DNA of 14,905 nucleotides from JAFMKE01 sp047621945. GTDB taxonomy: Bacteria > Bacteroidota > Bacteroidia > Chitinophagales > UBA8649. Where the stretch lies: assembly GCA_047621945.1 (NCBI GenBank), contig JBLHMK010000059.1, forward strand, positions 1 to 14,905, in the 5' to 3' direction. Numbering within the stretch: position 1 is the stretch's first letter; each line of letters starts with the position of its first letter. Of this stretch, positions 1 to 5,777 are shown one piece after another. Below the pieces are notes generated by a model, which had not been told where the DNA came from, did no database searches, and was given only the letters and a program-made list of their open reading frames with translations. A program made the position numbers and the translations under genes.

Positions 1-20
1 CGTGACAGTAAACAAAAGCA

Positions 21-41
21 AGTACTAAGTATTGAGTATAA
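21..41. repeat. degenerate 7-bp tandem repeat (three units)
   Basis: Three consecutive 7-mers, AGTACTA, AGTATTG and AGTATAA, lie head to tail in the leader of the polymerase gene. They share the core AGTA(C/T)T. Short AT-rich heptamer repeats of this kind are, as I recall, common in intergenic DNA of Bacteroidota, but I cannot check copy number here. No function is assigned. Confidence 0.45.
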
Positions 42-72
42 AAAAATGAAAATCACACTTTGCGCTTCTGCG

Positions 73-90
73 TCCCGATAGCTTTCGGGA
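73..90. repeat. 18-bp near-perfect palindrome centred on AGCT
   Basis: TCCCGATAGCTTTCGGGA is its own reverse complement except at one symmetric position pair (bases 7 and 12). It contrasts with the AT-rich surroundings. It could fold as an RNA hairpin in the polymerase leader, be a dimeric-protein binding site, or be a copy of a dispersed intergenic palindrome; I recall similar TCCCGATAGCTATCGGGA-type repeats in Bacteroidota. It lacks a following T-tract, so it is not a standard intrinsic terminator on the plus strand. Confidence 0.5.
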
Positions 91-105
91 TTGCGAGAAA
101 AACTC

Positions 106-119
106 GACCACTGACCACT
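106..119. repeat. exact 7-bp tandem duplication (GACCACT x2)
   Basis: GACCACTGACCACT is an exact duplication of a heptamer ending 6 bases before the chosen ATG of the polymerase gene. It has the same 7-bp period as the repeat at 21-41 but an unrelated unit. It supports reading this leader as repeat-rich non-coding DNA, not as an N-terminal extension of the protein. Confidence 0.45.
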
Positions 120-125
120 AAAAAA

Positions 126-3119
126 ATGTACATCAATTGCCATTCATATTACAGCCTCCGTTATGGTACGCTCTCTGAAAAAGAGCTACTTGCTTTAGCG
201 CAGCACATGCAACTATCGCATTTTGCACTGACAGATATCAATAACACTTCTGCCTGCTTAAACTTTACTCGTATTGCTCCTCAATATGGAATACATCCTG
301 TAATAGGTATTGATTTCAGAAATGGTGCGGACCAGCTTTACATTGGCTTAGCTAAAAACAATGCTGGATTCCTAGAACTCAACAACTTCTTATCGCAACA
401 TAAACACGCTAAAGAAGAATTCCCTAAAGAAGCTCCCGCTTTTGAGAATGCTTATATTATATACCCTTACAAGAAAGCAGCGCTCTTCAGTCAAAAGACT
501 TATGCTGCCAATGAATTTATTGGTGTTGCTCCCGGTGACTTAAGTCACCTCATTTTCTCACCACTCAAAGAATTGGAGAACAAGCTAGTCATCTTACAAA
601 CTGTCACCTTTAATCACCGTACACACTTCAACACCCATCGCTTGTTGCGGGCCATTGACAATAACACGCTGCTGAGTAAACTTCCCAAAACTGAAGAAGG
701 AGACCCGAGTCATACCCTATTACCTCCAGAAGAGTTAATCCGGATTTTTGCTGAATACCCGAGTATCATTCCCAATACTCAAAAGCTGCTAGCCTCTTGT
801 AAAGTACACTTTGATTTTAGTAAAAACCGTCAGCCTCAAAACCAGCGCTTTTATACCGACAGTGCAGAAAAAGATTACGAGCTTATTGTACAGTTGTGCG
901 AGGAAGGTATTCCCTATCGTTATGGGCACGAGATTAATGAAAAGATTACTGAGCGACTGGAAAACGAATTGACTATCATTCGAAAAATGGGCTTTGTTTC
1001 TTACTTCCTTATTAATTGGGACATTGTGCGTTATGCCCAAAACAAGAACTATTTTTATGTTGGTCGTGGTAGTGGGGCTAACAGCTTAGTTGCCTATCTC
1101 CTTCGAATTACCGACGTTGACCCTATTGAACTCGATTTGTATTTTGAGCGCTTCATTAACTTGTATCGGACCAATCCTCCAGATTTTGATATTGATTTCT
1201 CTTGGCGTGACCGGCAAGATGTAACTCGTTATATTTTTAGTCGCTTCCCACATACCGCTTTACTCGCCACCTACAACACCTTCCAATATCGGGCTGCGGT
1301 GCGTGAACTAGGCAAAGTATTTGGTTTACCTAAGCAGGAATTGGACAAACTCAGCGACGGCAAGTTTAAGTATCAGCAACTAGATCATTTACAGCAATTG
1401 GTCGTGCAATACTCACAAGTGCTTCAAGACAAGCCTAATCATTTAAGCGTGCATTCAAGTGGAATAATCATTGCCGACAAGCCTATCCACTACTATAGTG
1501 CAACGGACATGCCTCCGAAGGGCTTTCCCACTACTCAATTTGATATGATTATTTCTGAAGATGTGGGCTTGTTTAAGTTTGACATTTTAGGTCAGCGAGG
1601 ATTAGCAAAGATTAAGGAATGTCTTCAAATTGTACGCTACAACAAACCGAATCTTCCACCCATAGATATTCATAACATCAAGGCTTTCAAAAAAGACAAA
1701 AAGATTAACGCCTTGATTGCTGCAGCACAATGTATCGGATGTTTCTATGTTGAATCGCCCGCTATGCGTATGCTCTTGAAAAAACTAGCAGTCGATAACT
1801 ACTTAGGCTTGGTAGCCGCCAGTTCTATTATTCGACCTGGAGTGGCAAAGAGTGGAATGATGCGTGAGTATATTTTACGACACCGAGATCCAGATAGAGC
1901 GAAGCGAGAAGCTCAGCCAACAATGTTGGAGATTATGCCCGAGACTTATGGCGTGATGGTTTACCAGGAAGACGTTATTAAGGTGGCGCATTACTTTGCC
2001 GGTTTGACTTTGAGTGAAGCTGATGTTCTTCGACGAGCGATGAGCGGTAAATTTCGGAGCAGAACTGAATTTGAGAAGATCAAGCAGAGCTTCTTTAAAA
2101 ATTGCAAAGAGCGGGAACATGCCGATAAAGATGCCCAAGAAATATGGCGACAAATAGAAAGTTTTGCCGGCTATGCTTTTGCCAAAGGTCACTCAGCTTC
2201 GTATGCAGTAGAGAGTTATCAAACCTTATACTTAAAATGCTATCATCCTTTGGAGTATATGGTAGCCATCTTAAACAATGGCGGCGGATTTTACCGCAGT
2301 GAGTTGTACGTTCATGAAGCTAGGATGTTAGGGGCGCAGATTCATGCACCTTGTGTAAACACGAGTGAGCATGCTACCATAATAAAGGGAAAGGATATTT
2401 ATTTGGGTTTTGCTTGGCTACAAAACATGGAAAGTGAAACTGCCTACACCCTTATAGAGCAGCGAGAAAACCACGGGCCGTATACTAGTTTGCAAAATTT
2501 CATTGAACGGATTGCTATAGGCATAGAGCAGCTAAGTGTCATGATTCGTATTGGTGCTTTTCGTTGTACAGGAATAGGTAAGCGCCACTTACTATGGGAG
2601 GCACATTCTTTATTGAACAAATTTAAAGATGACCGGAGTCAACAGAAGTTGTTTGCTATCAAGCATAAAGCGTTTAAGTTGCCCAGCTTGCACACCGACC
2701 TGATGGAACACACTTTCGATGAAATGGAAATATTGGGTTTCCCCTTGAGCGATCCATTTTTATTATTGGCAGAAGCTCCTTGGAGTAATATGCTAACCAA
2801 GGATTTCTCTCGACACCTCAATAAGTTTGTTAGTATTTTTGGCTACTTAGTGGCCCGTAAAAGCACGAGTGCGTCGGGTGGGAAGCGCATGGCTTTTGGC
2901 ACTTTTTTAGATCAAGAAGGACACTTTATTGACACGGTACACTTTCCTCAGGTAGCGGCAAAATATCCTTTTCGTGGTCGAGGGGTTTACTTATTGAGTG
3001 GTAAGGTGGTGGAAGAGTTTGGCTTTTATAGCATGGAAGTGCAGCGCATGGAAAAAATGGCTTTCGTTCCTGACCCGAGGTATGGTTTAGAAACCGAAGA
3101 AGTAAGACGAGTAGGGTGA
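126..3119 (+). CDS. dnaE: DNA polymerase III alpha subunit, short DnaE type (accessory/error-prone-like)
   Basis: This is a C-family DNA polymerase of 997 aa that extends primers with dNTPs. Motifs run in the usual order: an N-terminal PHP domain (about 1-220), the palm with GRGSGANSL at about 313-321, and PDFDIDF at 352-358 holding two catalytic aspartates. The third aspartate is in FKFDILG near residue 486. Next come the YGVMVYQEDV and FAGYAFAKGHSASYA motifs of the fingers and tandem-HhH region, and a C-terminal OB fold from about 897 (GKRMAFGTFLDQEG). The PHP metal site is degenerate: the first motif reads NCHS instead of HxHS, and TDINN replaces TDHGN. The protein is shorter than replicative DnaE (1160 aa in E. 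coli) and ends soon after the OB fold, without a clear tau-binding tail. Both points fit the second, DnaE2/ImuC-like alpha subunit of Bacteroidota, often next to dinB; that partner would lie off the left edge. I chose ATG 126 because MYINCHSYYSL begins the PHP domain. The frame is open back to an ATG at 60, but those 22 codons cross repeats. No LexA-type box is visible. Confidence 0.93.
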   Translation: MYINCHSYYSLRYGTLSEKELLALAQHMQLSHFALTDINNTSACLNFTRIAPQYGIHPVIGIDFRNGADQLYIGLAKNNAGFLELNNFLSQHKHAKEEFPKEAPAFENAYIIYPYKKAALFSQKTYAANEFIGVAPGDLSHLIFSPLKELENKLVILQTVTFNHRTHFNTHRLLRAIDNNTLLSKLPKTEEGDPSHTLLPPEELIRIFAEYPSIIPNTQKLLASCKVHFDFSKNRQPQNQRFYTDSAEKDYELIVQLCEEGIPYRYGHEINEKITERLENELTIIRKMGFVSYFLINWDIVRYAQNKNYFYVGRGSGANSLVAYLLRITDVDPIELDLYFERFINLYRTNPPDFDIDFSWRDRQDVTRYIFSRFPHTALLATYNTFQYRAAVRELGKVFGLPKQELDKLSDGKFKYQQLDHLQQLVVQYSQVLQDKPNHLSVHSSGIIIADKPIHYYSATDMPPKGFPTTQFDMIISEDVGLFKFDILGQRGLAKIKECLQIVRYNKPNLPPIDIHNIKAFKKDKKINALIAAAQCIGCFYVESPAMRMLLKKLAVDNYLGLVAASSIIRPGVAKSGMMREYILRHRDPDRAKREAQPTMLEIMPETYGVMVYQEDVIKVAHYFAGLTLSEADVLRRAMSGKFRSRTEFEKIKQSFFKNCKEREHADKDAQEIWRQIESFAGYAFAKGHSASYAVESYQTLYLKCYHPLEYMVAILNNGGGFYRSELYVHEARMLGAQIHAPCVNTSEHATIIKGKDIYLGFAWLQNMESETAYTLIEQRENHGPYTSLQNFIERIAIGIEQLSVMIRIGAFRCTGIGKRHLLWEAHSLLNKFKDDRSQQKLFAIKHKAFKLPSLHTDLMEHTFDEMEILGFPLSDPFLLLAEAPWSNMLTKDFSRHLNKFVSIFGYLVARKSTSASGGKRMAFGTFLDQEGHFIDTVHFPQVAAKYPFRGRGVYLLSGKVVEEFGFYSMEVQRMEKMAFVPDPRYGLETEEVRRVG

Positions 3120-3122
3120 ATA

Positions 3123-3941
3123 CTACCCCTTCAACCTCTCTGTTTTAGTTTTCTCCAATTTTTTCAAACCTTTCTTTGTTAAAAGGTTTGATAAGAGTAA
3201 TGATAATCTTGGGAACACATTTCCAATCTTAGCTAAAGTTCCTCTGGTTTTGGGTAGAAGAATTTCAACTTTTTTTCTTTTCAGTGCTCCTTCAAAAATA
3301 GCTTTCTCTATGTCTTCAACTTTCAACACCTTACCACCGGAAAAAGTCATAGCAGCAGCACTATAATCCAATTGCTCTGTGAGCATATCGGTGTCTACCA
3401 AGTCAGGGCAAATAACAGTAATATCCACTCCATGTCTATTTAAATCACTCACCACTGACAAACTAAATGCTCTAGCGGCAAACTTAGAAGCTGAATAAGC
3501 AGCAATCCCATTAATGGGCGATACACCCGCTAAAGATGCAATATTAATAATATGACCTGAACCCTGCGAAATCATCAAGTCAGCTGCAAATTTAGTCCCA
3601 TACATTAAACCCTTCGCATTCACGTCCATTTGAAGATCAATACTCTTGATGCTTAATTCATGAAGGTAACCAGGGATAATAACACCTGCATTATTAATAC
3701 AAATGTGAAGTACACCGAATTTTTCTTTAATCAGATTCATCAAACTTGCCCAATCATCTGCATTCGTCACATCAAGTTTCTCTAGCAAAACATTATCATC
3801 TTTCCAACCGTCCTTTAGTCTATGTATATCTAGATCAGTCGCTACAACCTGAAAACCCTTCCTTAGAAAAGAATTAGCCAGGTGTCGCCCAATTCCTTTA
3901 GCTGCGCCCGTAATAAGGACTACTTTTTTCTGATTAGTCAT
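3123..3941 (-). CDS. short-chain dehydrogenase/reductase (SDR) family oxidoreductase
   Basis: A classical SDR of 272 aa (277 if the ATG at 3956 is used). Numbered from the longer start, the Rossmann motif TGAAKGIG is at 16-23. The second strand ends in VATDLD; an acidic residue there usually favours NAD(H) over NADP(H). NNAG is at 88-91, a structural Asn is at 113, and the catalytic Ser141, Tyr154 and Lys158 (YSASK) are all present. The usual PG after the sixth strand reads CPDLVDTDM, so Gly is replaced by Asp. The Lys-rich C-terminal tail from about 225 is likely helical. The substrate is unknown. I prefer the second Met (MTNQKKVVLITGA) because it starts six residues before the first strand, as in most SDRs, and because a -7-like box lies one base before the upstream ATG. 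The gene converges on the polymerase gene with 3 bp between stops and is divergent from the membrane-protein gene. Confidence 0.9.
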   Translation of the reverse strand: MTNQKKVVLITGAAKGIGRHLANSFLRKGFQVVATDLDIHRLKDGWKDDNVLLEKLDVTNADDWASLMNLIKEKFGVLHICINNAGVIIPGYLHELSIKSIDLQMDVNAKGLMYGTKFAADLMISQGSGHIINIASLAGVSPINGIAAYSASKFAARAFSLSVVSDLNRHGVDITVICPDLVDTDMLTEQLDYSAAAMTFSGGKVLKVEDIEKAIFEGALKRKKVEILLPKTRGTLAKIGNVFPRLSLLLSNLLTKKGLKKLEKTKTERLKG

Positions 3942-3957
3942 GTGACAAGTTTTCATT

Positions 3958-3965
3958 CAAAAATA
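3958..3965 (-). promoter_or_regulatory. candidate Bacteroidota -7 box (TATTTTTG) for the SDR gene
   Basis: On the minus strand TATTTTTG matches TAnnTTTG exactly and ends one base before ATG 3956. Transcription would start around that ATG, leaving about a 10-nt leader before ATG 3941. I see no convincing TTTG -33 element at the proper distance, and such matches arise by chance in AT-rich DNA. Confidence 0.35.
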
Positions 3966-3992
3966 TATCTTTTAATTCAACTAATCTGGTGT

Positions 3993-4028
3993 GAGCTAGT
4001 GATAGTTTAGCGAGCTAGTAAGTAAGTA
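3993..4028. repeat. direct repeat GAGCTAGT x2 running into AGTA x3
   Basis: GAGCTAGT occurs at 3993-4000 and again at 4012-4019, 19 bp from start to start. The second copy runs into three tandem AGTA tetramers (4017-4028). It lies in the divergent intergenic region between the SDR and the membrane-protein gene. It could be an operator or simple sequence drift; no function is shown. Confidence 0.3.
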
Positions 4029-4064
4029 AAAACGTAAATTACAATAACTATTAAAGAATAGGAC

Positions 4065-4246
4065 ATGTAACACTACCCAGAGATCGATCAACTCCAAGCA
4101 TATATCAATAAATTCATGATTATCGCACGCTTGATGAGTCTTATCCTAAAATTGAGAAGAAGCTAGGAAAGATAGATGCTTGCATTTCTCCTTTAGACTA
4201 TCAATTAAGAACCGGAGTAATCAAAACATTAATGGACATAAATTAA
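4065..4246 (+). pseudogene. decayed small ORF of unknown family (nonsense plus frameshift)
   Basis: This fills most of the 331-base gap between the SDR and the membrane-protein gene. ATG 4065 is followed directly by TAA, then the same frame reads HYPEIDQLQAYINKF. The reading continues in another frame from about 4115 with HDYRTLDESYPKIEKKLGK, then IDACISPLDYQLRTGVIKTL and MDIN, and stops with TAA at 4244-4246. Adding one base at 4115 joins the halves into about 60 codons of amphipathic, protein-like sequence. I read it as a small gene, or the end of a larger one, with a codon-2 nonsense change and a one-base deletion. I do not recognise the family. Without the repaired frame it could be random sequence, but the composition and the clean stop argue against that. 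Confidence 0.4.
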
Positions 4247-4287
4247 CTTGCTTGATTATCTTCATGTTCAAATCTTAAAACCTCTTT

Positions 4288-5109
4288 ATGGATCAATCAA
4301 ATGCTGTATATATTTGGTGGGCGTTCATGTCATGCATTGCCGCGCTGAATCTAGTTCTTTTATACCTTAGTTTTAAAGCTTACAAAAAGCGACTACCCGC
4401 ATACAGCGACCTGCTTGCCTTCGTTAGAACTTGGCACATGCGACTTGCTGCTATTTACGTTTTCGGATGTGGCTTTCGCTCCATCCTTCCCAGAGGAGAT
4501 GTAAGAAGAATTGTATTAGTTGACCATTGGATTTCTGCAGTGGCTATTGGCCGGTCTGTAGCGACTATAGCAGAGCTAAGTTTTGCTGCGCAATGGGCGT
4601 TCATTTTATTTGAAATAGGCAGAAGTACACAAAACAAATTTGCTTTGTTGGCATCTAAAGTCATTGTTCCCTTAATTATCATCGCTGAAATATTTTCTTG
4701 GTACGCCTGTACTACGGGTAATTATTTTGGGACTATAATCGAAGAATCTCTTTGGGCGGTATGCGCGGGGATTTTTGTGATTGGCATGTTTAAAGCGCTT
4801 AAGTACTATGAGAAAAAACAATTGATGTTTATTCGGCTAGCCTTAATATCTGGATTGGGGTACTTCACATACATGATCACCGTAGATGTGCCGTCTTACA
4901 TCCGAGGTTTCATTTCCAACCAAGCTGATGGAAAAGTGTATTCAGGTGTAATGGAAGGTATTGTTGAAGTGGCTACACAATGGCGATTAACCCATGTGTA
5001 TGATGACTGGAAGTATGAATTTGTATGGATGACTTTGTATTTCAGCTTGGCTGTATGGGGAAGTATGCTTATTGTCAATAGCCCTCGTTTGGATAAGTTG
5101 AAGTACTAA
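4288..5109 (+). CDS. hypothetical integral membrane protein, about 7 TM segments
   Basis: This 273-aa protein belongs to no family I recognise. Hydrophobic segments lie at about 9-29, 52-67, 82-110 (long), 119-141, 153-170, 181-199 and 245-264, suggesting seven TM helices. There is no cleavable signal peptide. Polar residues cluster in and between helices 2 and 3: His50, Arg64, Arg68, Asp79-His80-Trp81, Arg89, Glu96 and Gln102-Trp103. Further ones are Glu134, Glu152-Glu153 and Asp200. Buried charges suggest a ligand, proton or cofactor site and not a simple scaffold, but this is inference. Between the last two helices is a roughly 45-residue loop rich in acidic and aromatic residues (YDDWKYEFVW at its end). 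I see no promoter or strong ribosome binding site upstream. The next gene, an EthD-family protein, begins 54 bp downstream on the same strand, so the two may be cotranscribed. Confidence 0.78.
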   Translation: MDQSNAVYIWWAFMSCIAALNLVLLYLSFKAYKKRLPAYSDLLAFVRTWHMRLAAIYVFGCGFRSILPRGDVRRIVLVDHWISAVAIGRSVATIAELSFAAQWAFILFEIGRSTQNKFALLASKVIVPLIIIAEIFSWYACTTGNYFGTIIEESLWAVCAGIFVIGMFKALKYYEKKQLMFIRLALISGLGYFTYMITVDVPSYIRGFISNQADGKVYSGVMEGIVEVATQWRLTHVYDDWKYEFVWMTLYFSLAVWGSMLIVNSPRLDKLKY

Positions 5110-5163
5110 TCAAGATGATTTCTTCACAAAGACCTACCTTAGAGATAATTAAACCCCAAAACC

Positions 5164-5487
5164 ATGAAAAAAGGAATGATTAAAGTAAGTGTGTTATACC
5201 CTAATGCCGATGGTAACACATTTGATTTAGACTATTATACAAGCAAGCATTTAGCGCTAGTTGGTGCCTTGTTAGGTGATGCCGTAAAAGGTGCTACTGT
5301 GGAAAAAGGACTTGGTGGAGCAGCTCCAGGAGCGCCTGCTACTTTTTCTGTAATGTCTAATTTGTATTTTGATACTGTGGAAGATTTTCAAAACTCTTTC
5401 GGTCCTAATGCAGATGAGATTATGGCTGATTTACCTAATTTCTGCAATTCAGCACCAACTATCCAGGTAAGCGAGGTTGTTATTTAA
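5164..5487 (+). CDS. EthD-family small protein
   Basis: A 107-aa protein of the EthD family, which forms dimeric alpha/beta barrels. EthD was named from an ethyl tert-butyl ether degradation cluster, but most members have no proven reaction. The family pattern is clear: an initial strand IKVSVLYPN, then DYYTSKHLALVGALLG with the family's conserved YY..KH helix (His29). Next come a Gly/Ala-rich EKGLGGAAPGAPATF segment, the LYFDTVEDFQNSFGP helix, and the closing strand TIQVSEVVI. Length matches typical members. ATG 5164 is used; MIKVSV at 5176 is an alternative, with AAAGGA close before it. It follows the 7-TM gene by 54 bp. EthD-like proteins often sit beside dehydrogenases, so a shared role with the nearby SDR is possible but unproven. 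Confidence 0.85.
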   Translation: MKKGMIKVSVLYPNADGNTFDLDYYTSKHLALVGALLGDAVKGATVEKGLGGAAPGAPATFSVMSNLYFDTVEDFQNSFGPNADEIMADLPNFCNSAPTIQVSEVVI

Positions 5488-5492
5488 ACAAT

Positions 5493-5681
5493 CTACTTTT
5501 TAGGCTTAAGTTCCATTCTGAAATGATTAGGAACTACGGCAAACTCATTTTTGAATTTGGATACCTATTTTTTAGTAGAAACAAAGCCTAATCGTTCATA
5601 AAGGGATTTTGCTTTAGGGCTCTCTTCAGAGACGTCTAATACGGAACAGTGTGAAGGGTCTTTAGGTATAATAGCTATCCA
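5493..5681 (-). pseudogene. remnant of a GNAT-family N-acetyltransferase (C-terminal part)
   Basis: On the minus strand a frame open from 5681 reads WIAIIPKDPSHCSV and then LDVSEESPKAKSLYERLGF. The latter is the typical end of a GNAT fold, where A..LYERLGF is the acetyl-CoA-side helix and strand. It ends VSTKK at a TAG (5565-5567). The same frame then continues VSKFKNEFAVVPNHFRMELK to a second stop at 5493-5495, a normal GNAT C-terminal strand. So there is one internal stop, and the N-terminal two-thirds, including the acetyl-CoA-binding loop, is missing. Upstream of 5681 all frames are interrupted. It is almost certainly dead. Confidence 0.65.
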
Positions 5682-5743
5682 TTATTGGGCAAACTACTAC
5701 AAGCGTTTTCCGGTTTGAGAATGAATCAAGGAGACGAGGTAAT

Positions 5744-5777
5744 AAAAAAAAGAGGAGCATGTGCTCCTCCTTTTTTT
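5744..5777. terminator. bidirectional intrinsic terminator
   Basis: A perfect 8-bp stem GAGGAGCA/TGCTCCTC (5752-5759 and 5762-5769) encloses a 2-base gap, so the top pairs open to a usable loop. It has an A-run on the left and T7 on the right, so each strand ends the hairpin with a U-tract. On the minus strand it ends tamB, whose TAA stop (5776-5778) lies in the flanking A/T run. On the plus strand it can end transcripts from the EthD gene. Confidence 0.9.

Noticed and set aside
46..81. Short ORF starting at ATG 46 in the polymerase leader
   Set aside because: Only 11 codons, ends inside the palindrome, with no sign of a leader peptide such as repeated regulatory codons.
60..125. N-terminal 22-codon extension of the polymerase frame
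   Set aside because: It crosses the palindrome and the GACCACT duplication and resembles no PHP domain; homologous proteins begin at the MYINCHS position.
789..2821. Open frames on the minus strand inside the polymerase gene
   Set aside because: They are short, overlap a clearly conserved gene, and their translations have no domain-like features.
3165..3190. 9-bp perfect inverted repeat CAAACCTTT/AAAGGTTTG with an 8-base loop
   Set aside because: It lies within the SDR coding end and has no T-tract on either strand, so it is not a credible terminator; the sequence is explained by Lys/Leu codons.
4065..4246. Programmed -1 frameshift instead of decay
   Set aside because: No slippery heptamer or downstream structure is apparent at the shift, and the codon after the ATG is a stop, which recoding at 4115 would not overcome.
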